Shown here: positions 31,882 to 37,978 of the stretch, one piece after another
Position numbering within the stretch: the first letter of the stretch is position 1
Layout of the letters: every line of letters starts with the position of its first letter
Origin: Candidatus Aminicenantota bacterium
GTDB lineage: Archaea > Nanobdellota > Nanobdellia > Woesearchaeales > JAFCCF01
NCBI GenBank assembly: GCA_017610325.1
Contig: JAFCCF010000004.1
Coordinates: forward strand, 1 to 37,978
Length of the DNA: 37,978 nucleotides
Reading direction: 5' to 3'
The notes under the pieces: model-generated
Database searches by the model: none
Seen by the model: only the letters and a program-made list of their open reading frames with translations
Told to the model about the DNA's origin: nothing
Program-made: the position numbers and the translations under genes

Positions 31882-32124
31882 TTATATGAGCCCTTCTCTC
31901 TTTAGTTCTGCAAATCTTCCTTTTCTACCTTTCTTCTGTAGTTTCACAGCCCACTTAATAAATTCTTTTTCTCCATCAAGTTTCTTTAACATCTCTTCTC
32001 TCCAAAATAGTTCTCTTGTTTTTTCTTCAATAGCTTTTCTCACAAAACCTGACCAGTTCATCTCATTAAACTTATCCATCTTTGCCTTGATTTCTTCAGA
32101 CACAGATAATGTTATACTTACCAT
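31882..32124 (-). CDS. vapB: Ribbon-helix-helix antitoxin, VapB-like
   Basis: About 80 residues: an N-terminal ribbon-helix-helix (MVSITLSVSEEIKAKMDKF, NWSGFVRKAIEEK) binds DNA, and the basic C-terminus (LQKKGRKGRFAELKREG) would wrap the toxin. Several start codons are close together (GTG 32133, ATG 32130, ATG 32124). I choose 32124 because GGTGA lies 5 nt before it. It is co-transcribed with the VapC gene and probably represses its own promoter through the palindrome at 32145-32160. Confidence 0.85.
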   Translation of the reverse strand: MVSITLSVSEEIKAKMDKFNEMNWSGFVRKAIEEKTRELFWREEMLKKLDGEKEFIKWAVKLQKKGRKGRFAELKREGLI

Positions 32125-32144
32125 TTGCATCACCCTACATAAAA

Positions 32145-32175
32145 AAACGTAAATACGTTTAAATATTTAAATATT
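32145..32175 (-). promoter_or_regulatory. vapBC promoter with palindromic operator
   Basis: AAACGTA-AA-TACGTTT at 32145-32160 is a perfect 7-bp inverted repeat. The TATA-like ATTTAAATATTT lies just upstream (32162-32175, read on the minus strand). The palindrome falls at the expected transcription start, where a ribbon-helix-helix antitoxin would block initiation. Confidence 0.6.
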
Positions 32176-32211
32176 TCGGTTACTTGTTACTACATATATT
32201 AGTCTTCTAAA

Positions 32212-32261
32212 ATAGTTATAAAATCCCTGTTTATCGTCTAAAAAACAAAACATTTATATAT
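32212..32261 (+). repeat. Promoter repeat, copy 1
   Basis: About 50 bp (ATAGTTATAAAATCCCTG through TTTATATATC) are nearly identical to 35240-35291. The copy ends in the TATA box TTTATATA at 32253-32260, about 27-34 nt before the ATG at 32287, so the MNT gene transcript is probably leaderless or nearly so. Confidence 0.75.
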
Positions 32262-32286
32262 CATATATGGGTAATATTATTCAATA

Positions 32287-32859
32287 ATGGATAATAAGCA
32301 TGAAATCATTAATTATCTTGGAAAGAATTTAGGTAGGGGGTATACTATGCACGAGCTTAGTATGCTGGTTCATATTCCCTATGCTAGTTTTTATAGGACA
32401 ATACAAAAGATAGAAGATGTTCTAAATATTCAGGTAATTGGTAAATCTAAAGTGTTAAAACTTAATGTAGGAAATCCAATTATAAAATCACATCTTATTG
32501 TGGCATCAGATGAGGAAAAAAAAGAGTTCCTTGCAAAACAACCAATTATTAAAAAAATTGTAAATGATTTTGACACTAAAGATATTGTTGTTCTTTTCGG
32601 AAGCTATGCAAAGGGAAAGCAAACTGAGAAAAGCGATATTGATATTATAATTATAAATAAAGACGGAAAAAAGACTTTATCTTTCTCTAAATATGAATTA
32701 TTATACAAAAAGAAAATAAATCCTGTCTTCCTAACAAAGTCGGAATTTAAGAAAATGCTTAAAGATAAAGAAGAAAATGTTGGAAAACAAGCTTTGAAGA
32801 ACCATATCATACTTAACAATCCTGAAAACTTTTGGGGGTGTGTTTTAAATGGAATTTGA
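32287..32859 (+). CDS. Winged-helix plus MNT nucleotidyltransferase antitoxin-like protein
   Basis: 190 residues. The N-terminal 70 residues look like a winged helix (GYTMHELSMLVHIPYASFYRTIQKIE). The second part is a minimal nucleotidyltransferase with VVLFGSYAKGKQTEKSDIDIII, the GSxAxG...SDxD motif. In MNT-HEPN pairs this enzyme adds AMP groups to the HEPN toxin. The gene overlaps the HEPN gene by 11 nt. Nearly leaderless start behind a strong TATA box. The DNA-binding domain fused in front may provide autoregulation. Confidence 0.85.
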   Translation: MDNKHEIINYLGKNLGRGYTMHELSMLVHIPYASFYRTIQKIEDVLNIQVIGKSKVLKLNVGNPIIKSHLIVASDEEKKEFLAKQPIIKKIVNDFDTKDIVVLFGSYAKGKQTEKSDIDIIIINKDGKKTLSFSKYELLYKKKINPVFLTKSEFKKMLKDKEENVGKQALKNHIILNNPENFWGCVLNGI

Positions 32860-33208
32860 CAAGAAGACCTATGCAAACTTATTCAGGGATTTCCTTACTG
32901 AAAATAGAATAAAAGAATCACAAGAATCATTTAAGGTTAAGCTGTTCCTTCAAAAAGCAGAAAATAGTTTACTTATAGCAAAACATGTCAAAGATATTGT
33001 ACCTACAAAAGACCAGCCGAAGAAGCTTCATTGGAATTATTGGGCAATCACAGTATCCTACTATTCAATGCTGTATGCTGCTAAAGCTGTAATATTGTCA
33101 AAGGGATATGAGGTTAGAGACCATGATGCGGCTCAAATAGCACTAGGCCATCTTTTGGTTCCTGATGAATTAGAAAAAGAAGATTTAGAAATTCTAATTT
33201 TTTCTTAG
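32849..33208 (+). CDS. HEPN domain protein, probably truncated
   Basis: 119 residues with the HEPN helices WAITVSYYSMLYAAKAVILSKGYEV and RDHDAAQIALGHLL. HEPN partners of MNT proteins are RNases. The sequence ends abruptly at EDLEILIFS; related archaeal proteins, as I recall them, continue for several tens of residues with more helices, so a 3' frameshift or replacement may have removed the end. The stop lies 4 nt inside the convergent zinc-ribbon gene's end. Activity is therefore doubtful. Confidence 0.7.
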   Translation: MEFDKKTYANLFRDFLTENRIKESQESFKVKLFLQKAENSLLIAKHVKDIVPTKDQPKKLHWNYWAITVSYYSMLYAAKAVILSKGYEVRDHDAAQIALGHLLVPDELEKEDLEILIFS

Positions 33209-33435
33209 AAACATTCCTTATTGAAGCACTCATCACAAAGCCTAGCGTGCCAGTCTTTATTATGCGCTGATATTTTCTTATTGCATTTCCTGCAACTAAA
33301 TCTCATGTCTTCATCATGCTTTTTATGAAATGTTTTCATCTTCTCTTTAATCTCATCCGCGCCTAGGCTCCGAATAAAAGATCCCTCTTCCCAAATGCTA
33401 TCCTCTTCTAATTCTTCTGATTTTTCTTTCTCCAT
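33205..33435 (-). CDS. Small zinc-ribbon protein
   Basis: 76 residues with an acidic N-terminal half and a C-terminal CRKCNKK...HARLCDECF set: two CxxC pairs that would bind zinc. I do not recognise a family. The start overlaps the end of the nucleotidyltransferase gene by 28 nt, which suggests an operon of regulator, nucleotidyltransferase and this protein. A real gene is supported by the overlap and the paired cysteines, but not by homology. Confidence 0.6.
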   Translation of the reverse strand: MEKEKSEELEEDSIWEEGSFIRSLGADEIKEKMKTFHKKHDEDMRFSCRKCNKKISAHNKDWHARLCDECFNKECF

Positions 33436-34175
33436 TTTAGTTTGTCCTTATTCACATCTTTTAAATATGGTTTTGGAATGTGTTTTTCTAAATTTTCTAT
33501 GTCAATCATAAAGTCGCTTGGCCTTTGTTTCCAGTACTCCTTACATTTATTGAATATTAAATCTTTAGCTTCAATAGTAATATTCCTGTCATTTTCAACC
33601 CTGCATAACTGCTCATATACAAAGAATATCCATGTTACGCCCTCTCTTTTTTGTAGATCACACTCATTGATTATTATCTGCCAATCCACTCCTTCTCTTA
33701 CCAGGCGTTCAATATCTGGAAAATCTTTTTGCCTGTCAGAGAGGCTTTTAAGCAGTAATATATCAGTGTTTGATGCAAGATAAACAGAGAGATTATTCTT
33801 TTTCTCATTTAATTCAGCTCGCTTGACCATGCTTTCTGAAAAATCCAGCATTCCCACAATGTTCTTAATAAAAACATCAATTTTTGACGGTCCTCTCTGG
33901 AATACGATTATAGCATTCTTGTAAACTGCTTCTTTGAAAAGCTCCTGGTCTACAACTTTATATCCCCCTTGTAGAAGTGCCTTATTCAAAAGTTTAAAGT
34001 CTTCTTTTGTAAGAACAATAATATCAATATCAAATGTTGCGTCTTTTAAGTTTTTTAGGCACATTGCACCTCCACCAATCAGGAAAATACTGAGTTTATC
34101 TTCAAGTTTCTCGTTAATTTCTTCTAAGAATTTCTTGATGCCTTCTAATTCGAATATTTTCTCTTTTTCTGCCAT
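33408..34175 (-). CDS. Nucleotidyltransferase, DUF6036/AbiEii-like
   Basis: 255 residues with IFLIGGGAMCLKNLKDATFDIDIIV, the GGxAMxL...TxDID motif of the nucleotidyltransferase branch that includes DUF6036 and AbiEii (type IV toxin-antitoxin toxins). A later KIDVFIKNI may supply the third acidic residue, and LLLKSLSDRQKDFPDIERL is a typical downstream helix in these proteins. The start overlaps the stop of the winged-helix gene (TAATG), matching the regulator-toxin order of AbiE-like systems. The nucleotide and target are unknown. Confidence 0.78.
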   Translation of the reverse strand: MAEKEKIFELEGIKKFLEEINEKLEDKLSIFLIGGGAMCLKNLKDATFDIDIIVLTKEDFKLLNKALLQGGYKVVDQELFKEAVYKNAIIVFQRGPSKIDVFIKNIVGMLDFSESMVKRAELNEKKNNLSVYLASNTDILLLKSLSDRQKDFPDIERLVREGVDWQIIINECDLQKREGVTWIFFVYEQLCRVENDRNITIEAKDLIFNKCKEYWKQRPSDFMIDIENLEKHIPKPYLKDVNKDKLKWRKKNQKN

Positions 34176-35080
34176 TATGCTTTCACCCCATAATCATTCA
34201 TCATATCTTTAATACCTTGCCTCGTAGTTGTTGGTAGGGTAGCAGTCTTAATCTTTTGTTCTTTTGATTTTATTACCTTAAAAAAATCATTGAATAAATC
34301 TATGCAATCATAGTTATATGCAAGCTTTATTAATTTTTTCCTATTGGGCTTATTTTTATAATAAAAAACCACTGCTAACTCAAGAAGCCTGGTTTCTCTT
34401 CTAATTTGAAATAAGCTGTGGATAAACACTTCTTCTTTGGTAAGTTTTTTTTCTGGAAGATAACAAGCATGTTTTATCACATTCAAAGGAGTGTTAAAAT
34501 TGGAATATGCCGAGAATCCAGTAAGAACGCCCTGTATATCTTCTTTTGTAACCTCAAAGACCATCTTATCTTCAAATTTCCAAAGCACATTATTAAAGTA
34601 CTTGTAGTAATTCCTATATGCACTAAGGAAATCATACAGCAGAGGCCAGCTTTTCTTATTAAATCTAAGCATTTTCTTTTCTTTGGTAAGTATCAATCTG
34701 TTTCGTAAATACTTTGATCTGTTCAGCACTGTTTTTTCTGAAATGTTTAAGGCTTCAGCTATGTTCTCAAGCGGTTTCCATGAATGAAGACAATAGCTAA
34801 ATATCCTGAAATTTAGGCCAAAGAGAAATTCTTCATATTTTGTTCCAGGCTCTAAAATAAGCATTCTTTTGAATAGATAAGAGTGTTGTGTTTTGGCAGA
34901 CCTAACCCTTATTTTCCTATTTTTCTTTTCTATTTCAATGAAATCAAGCTCCTTTAAATGTTCTAATAGTGGGGAAACTCGGTTAACAGAAACATTAAGA
35001 CTTTTAGCAATCGTTTCTCTAGTAAAAGCTCCTTTAAATATGGCTATCAGTGCTTTTACATCTGATTTTGATAGAGTCAT
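34175..35080 (-). CDS. Winged-helix regulator paired with the nucleotidyltransferase
   Basis: 301 residues. The N-terminal 65 residues form a winged helix (FTRETIAKSLNVSVNRVSPLLEHLKELDFIEI), and a second helix-turn-helix is near 105-130 (ENIAEALNISEKTVLNRSKYL). The remainder is a helical domain I do not recognise. AAGGGAG lies before the ATG, and a TATA box about 33-43 nt upstream. By position it resembles AbiEi-type antitoxins, which also have a wHTH and act as repressors. Homology is not proven. Confidence 0.72.
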   Translation of the reverse strand: MTLSKSDVKALIAIFKGAFTRETIAKSLNVSVNRVSPLLEHLKELDFIEIEKKNRKIRVRSAKTQHSYLFKRMLILEPGTKYEEFLFGLNFRIFSYCLHSWKPLENIAEALNISEKTVLNRSKYLRNRLILTKEKKMLRFNKKSWPLLYDFLSAYRNYYKYFNNVLWKFEDKMVFEVTKEDIQGVLTGFSAYSNFNTPLNVIKHACYLPEKKLTKEEVFIHSLFQIRRETRLLELAVVFYYKNKPNRKKLIKLAYNYDCIDLFNDFFKVIKSKEQKIKTATLPTTTRQGIKDMMNDYGVKA

Positions 35081-35239
35081 GTTTATCTCCCTTGTTATTA
35101 TAGGATAACTATTATATAAATCTTTTGATAATTCCCTAAATTATTTACATTATATATAAATAAATCAATAAAATAGGGGAATTACAGCTTTTTTATGGCT
35201 TTAATAAGCTATTCATTGATTATTCATTTCTCTTCTGGA

Positions 35240-35291
35240 GTAGTTATAAAATCCCTGTTTGTCGTCTAAAAAACCGAAAAGTTTATATATC
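35240..35291 (+). repeat. Promoter repeat, copy 2
   Basis: GTAGTTATAAAATCCCTG through GTTTATATATC matches 32212-32261 with few changes, including the TATA box at its right end (35282-35290). Here no gene starts right after it; the next one is at 35577. Confidence 0.75.
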
Positions 35292-35482
35292 TTTAATAAG
35301 AATTATAATTCTTAATAAGTTAGTGGTGGTTTTGCTTAAGTTTTTTTAATAAAAATAAGGCTGTGTCAACATGAAATTGTGTGGGTTAGTGGGGTCTACA
35401 GTATTCTCAATACATCTTATAATCTTCTACTTGATATATCGCAAATCAATTTCCAAACCCTGGCGCTGGTTGCAGGCAACTG

Positions 35483-35522
35483 ATTTTTTCTTTCCCCTCG
35501 CTAGATGCGGGGAGGAAAAAAT
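35483..35522. repeat. Imperfect palindrome
   Basis: ATTTTTTCTTTCCCCTCGC and GCGGGGAGGAAAAAAT are separated by a 5-nt loop (TAGAT). Outside this, GCAACTG and CAGTTG may extend the stem. The arms are of the same T/C-rich type as the palindrome at 29267-29356. Confidence 0.55.
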
Positions 35523-35576
35523 CCCCAGTTGGGCAGCGGCAAAGCATAGTGCAGTGAATTATGAGTTGGTGGTCTT

Positions 35577-35840
35577 ATGAAAAAGGTATTTCCAGTCAGC
35601 TTAGATGAGGAAATGATTGAGTGGATAAAGGAAGAGGTCGATAAAGGCCATTTCAGGAACCGTTCTCATGTTGTTGAATTTATCTTAGCAAAACACCGCG
35701 ATGAGCTTCTTAAGAAATATGACACAGCTAGACTAAGGAAGCTTGAGCAAACGATGAAGGAGGTGAAGGATGAAGAAGGCATGTCCAGCTTCAGGAACAG
35801 GGTTGAAGGCGGAACTTTAAGAAAATATATAAAAAAATAA
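35577..35840 (+). CDS. Ribbon-helix-helix DNA-binding protein
   Basis: 87 residues. The N-terminal KKVFPVSLDEEMIEWIKEEV strand-helix and FRNRSHVVEFILAKHR second helix form a ribbon-helix-helix, as in CopG/NikR-type and antitoxin regulators. The C-terminus is charged and probably helical. GGTGG stands 5 nt before the ATG. There is no toxin gene next to it; the gene after it encodes a secreted protein. It could be a stand-alone regulator or an orphan antitoxin. Confidence 0.8.
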   Translation: MKKVFPVSLDEEMIEWIKEEVDKGHFRNRSHVVEFILAKHRDELLKKYDTARLRKLEQTMKEVKDEEGMSSFRNRVEGGTLRKYIKK

Positions 35841-35877
35841 CTTTAAAAAAAATATTTCAAAAAAAAGAGGCATTTAG

Positions 35878-37978
35878 TTGAAATTATTTTGGGTGAATGA
35901 AAAAGAGAGGAGTAGAGTTCTGAGTTCATTAGTTGACAAACCATCATGTTTAGCAAGTTCTGGGGAGGAGAGGGCAAAACCACCAAAACTTTTTTCTTTC
36001 TCTTCTCTAGGATTTTCTAAAAAATCACAGCTCAGATCTTTGTTTTTAATAAGCATATTTATTTTCATAGTCCTAATTGTATTATCATCATCTTCTATGG
36101 TAAATGCTGTCAGGTGTACAACAAACATTACATCGGGTAATGTGTGGATTATAAGACCCAGCGGTGCACTGACTTCTATTTCAGCTAGTGATCTAACTTT
36201 AAATGTAACCACAGCTGAGAACTGCAGCGAGGTTAATACCACCTGGTACCACACATATACCAAAGACTGCCAGGAAGAGGGAGACTACATGGTATATGTG
36301 CATTTGTTTCCAGAAGCTTCGATACTTGATGCTCCAGGCATTAGTGATAGGGGAGGATATATCGAGATTCCTGGTTTTGAAAACTGGACATCATCTTCTG
36401 ATGCAGCTCAGTGGCTGGAAAATGGCTCTGTTGTTGCTGCCCAGAATACAACAAATGTCAAGAAGGGTACCTACAGTGTGAAGCTGACTGGAGGTACTAC
36501 ACAGAATATCATACAGAACGGCGAGGGCGATGATAACTCTCATCTTGATTCTCTTCCAGTTGGAAATTATACCTTTATAATCTGGGCATATAACCCCAAT
36601 GAGCAGACAAAGTTCTCTGTTTGGTACAGCGGCGCATATCATGATGTAACTATACCCACAAATGACGGGTTTACAAAGTATAAGCATAACTTTGAACTGG
36701 AATCCATCTCAGATGTTGAAATCCACCTTTATGCAAACACCAATGGTGTCTACTATGATGAGGTTTACCTGTATGATGTTCTTAAGTGGGGCTGGTCAAC
36801 TGTAACAACATATAACATTAACTGGGATGGTGACAGCTCGGATTGTGAGTGCAAGGTTGGTGCTGGCAGGTGGAATATTGGCGGCATAGCCAATTGCTGC
36901 GGCGATGATGGTAGTGAATACAAGGAAACAAAAGCCTGCGATAATTCAGACGGCAGCATACTTCCTACACCATACTCCTGCACAACATCTTCATCAGATG
37001 ATGCATGCTGTGACGCTTCAACAGATTGCGTGCATTCAAGCACCTGTTACAACTCAGGAACACATGCAACTGATACAGATAGCAATGGAGATGATGAATA
37101 TTGCTTATCTGGAACCTGGTATGACTGCTATGATACTGGAGATTGTGACCCAGCAGGTGAGAATGCTTACACTGAGTCAAATAATCCGTGCGCTGATGGC
37201 AATGAATGCCATGAATCATGCTCATCAAATGACTGCATATATGAGAGGAATGCAGGTTATGGTGACTGCGATGCCAGCGCAGGCTGTTATAGCTCAAATT
37301 GCATCCAGGATACAAATTATGCAACACAGTTCATTGGAGCAGGCATGTGCGATGCAAGCACAGGAGCAATCTGTACAGCAGGTGCAACTGATGGTTATGA
37401 TGTGTGCGTTGCCTCTGGCACCTGCTTGGTTGACCATGACTATGACGATAACATGGCTGACTGTACAGGTGCTTTGTGTATCAAGAGCAGTGGCACCTCA
37501 TTTGACGTTGATAATGATGGTGATACAGATTACTGCAACAGCGGAGTGTGGGTTGATTGCAACTCTGACTCAAACTGCCTAGTAGGCAGCTACTGTACTT
37601 CCAACAATTGCGCTGGCTTGTCAACTCCAACACTAAGCTCAGTAACTGCACAAACAGACCAGCCATTAAACTCAGAGCTTGGCAAGATAATCGCGTCATG
37701 GACAGGCTCCCTTCCATCTGGCTATGAGTACAATCTTGAGGAAACAAGTCCAACTGCTGTAACAAGATATTATGGAACCTCAACATCTTACACAAACTCA
37801 AGCCTGCTCAACAACACAAGATACTGCTACAGGGTTAGGATACAGGACACACAATCCTCACCATCGCATTACACAGCATGGTCATCCACTGTGTGCAACA
37901 TCACAAAAGACAGGGCAGGCCCTGTATCGCCTAACTTAATCCCTGGCGCACTAGAAGGAATCGTATCATACTGGGACT
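35878..37978 (+). CDS. Large secreted Cys-rich protein with CBM-like and FN3-like domains, 3' end off window
   Basis: I translated this frame directly; it is open for 700 codons to the window edge. It begins with TTG, directly after an in-frame TAG, with AGAGG 7 nt upstream. About 50 cytoplasmic-type residues come first, then a hydrophobic segment (LFLISIFIFIVLIVLSSSS), then an extracellular part. Around residues 160-300 lies a carbohydrate-binding-like beta-sandwich (GFENWTSSSDAAQWLENG, KGTYSVKLTGG, VYYDEVYLYDV). A Cys- and Asp-rich part follows with calcium-loop-like DTDSNGDDEYC and DVDNDGDTDYC. Near the end is a fibronectin III-like domain (TPTLSSVTAQTDQPL, NTRYCYRVRIQD). Several N-x-S/T sites could be glycosylated. 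Likely a surface adhesin or cell-wall protein. Confidence 0.8.
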   Translation, partial: MKLFWVNEKERSRVLSSLVDKPSCLASSGEERAKPPKLFSFSSLGFSKKSQLRSLFLISIFIFIVLIVLSSSSMVNAVRCTTNITSGNVWIIRPSGALTSISASDLTLNVTTAENCSEVNTTWYHTYTKDCQEEGDYMVYVHLFPEASILDAPGISDRGGYIEIPGFENWTSSSDAAQWLENGSVVAAQNTTNVKKGTYSVKLTGGTTQNIIQNGEGDDNSHLDSLPVGNYTFIIWAYNPNEQTKFSVWYSGAYHDVTIPTNDGFTKYKHNFELESISDVEIHLYANTNGVYYDEVYLYDVLKWGWSTVTTYNINWDGDSSDCECKVGAGRWNIGGIANCCGDDGSEYKETKACDNSDGSILPTPYSCTTSSSDDACCDASTDCVHSSTCYNSGTHATDTDSNGDDEYCLSGTWYDCYDTGDCDPAGENAYTESNNPCADGNECHESCSSNDCIYERNAGYGDCDASAGCYSSNCIQDTNYATQFIGAGMCDASTGAICTAGATDGYDVCVASGTCLVDHDYDDNMADCTGALCIKSSGTSFDVDNDGDTDYCNSGVWVDCNSDSNCLVGSYCTSNNCAGLSTPTLSSVTAQTDQPLNSELGKIIASWTGSLPSGYEYNLEETSPTAVTRYYGTSTSYTNSSLLNNTRYCYRVRIQDTQSSPSHYTAWSSTVCNITKDRAGPVSPNLIPGALEGIVSYWD

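Larger units (their letters stand above)
35081..35576. other. Noncoding region with promoter repeat and palindrome
   Basis: This 496-bp gap holds the minus-strand TATA box TTTATATAAT (35113-35123) for the winged-helix gene, promoter repeat copy 2 (35240-35291), and an imperfect palindrome (35483-35522). The 69-codon ORF at 35371 has no recognisable features and crosses the palindrome, so I do not call it a gene. A transcript from the TATA at 35282 would have a leader of about 270 nt before the ribbon-helix-helix gene. Confidence 0.6.

Noticed and set aside
35371-35580. 69-codon ORF MKLCGLVGSTVFS... in the intergenic region
   Set aside because: No Shine-Dalgarno sequence, no known features, and it runs through a palindrome; more likely an untranslated leader. 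A short membrane peptide cannot be fully excluded.
1-37978. tRNA, rRNA, insertion sequence or integrase genes
   Set aside because: I looked for cloverleaf-like segments, transposase motifs and rRNA-like sequences and saw none that I can support.

Overview
The window looks like a piece of an archaeal chromosome, most likely a DPANN-type lineage such as Woesearchaeota. The evidence is BRE/TATA-type promoter boxes 25-45 nt before genes, some nearly leaderless starts, ATGA/TGATG start-stop couplings, Shine-Dalgarno motifs (GAGGT, GGAGG), an archaeal-style A24 prepilin peptidase, and archaeal toxin-antitoxin families. The lineage is an inference from style, since no rRNA or ribosomal protein lies in the window.

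The centre (about 8.8-18.2 kb) holds what I consider the main discovery: a divergent locus resembling the bacterial His-Xaa-Ser (Hxs) peptide-modification system, but with a different and very large substrate. The minus-strand operon encodes two HxsD-like proteins, an HxsB-like radical SAM/SPASM maturase, two paralogous radical SAM enzymes in the place of HxsC, and a small methyltransferase-like protein. The plus-strand operon encodes a protein of at least 926 residues with about 100 copies of the motif His-X-Asn-Cys (HxNC), every cysteine lying in that motif, followed 14 nt later by a prepilin peptidase. The shared intergenic region carries three exact-period 60-bp repeats, each encoding a hairpin followed by a U-tract, plus an upstream 14-nt segment complementary to each repeat.

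Left flank (1-8.8 kb): a minus-strand operon with three SPASM-type radical SAM proteins, a methyltransferase and a cobalamin-binding-type radical SAM protein. It is divergent from a plus-strand pair made of a second B12-type radical SAM protein and a GT-C-type membrane glycosyltransferase.

Right of the core (18.2-31.4 kb): a structured RNA leader, another radical SAM/SPASM protein, a fusion of a radical SAM/SPASM enzyme with a GT9 heptosyltransferase-like domain, a GT2 glycosyltransferase, a polysaccharide deacetylase, a YfhO-like membrane protein, a third B12-type radical SAM protein, tandem DUF2079 membrane proteins (the second broken), an RfaE/HldE-type heptose-1-phosphate adenylyltransferase and a second GT-C protein. 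In all there are eleven radical SAM genes in about 26 kb beside glycan assembly genes. A coherent reading is a surface system in which a His/Cys-rich repeat protein is modified by radical chemistry, exported and possibly glycosylated; this is inference.

The last part (31.4-35.9 kb) is a defence/toxin-antitoxin-like island: VapBC with a palindromic operator, an MNT-HEPN pair with an apparently shortened HEPN, a winged-helix/nucleotidyltransferase/zinc-ribbon operon, and a ribbon-helix-helix protein. Two copies of a roughly 50-bp promoter element lie here. The window ends inside a large secreted cysteine-rich protein with a carbohydrate-binding-like and a fibronectin III-like domain.
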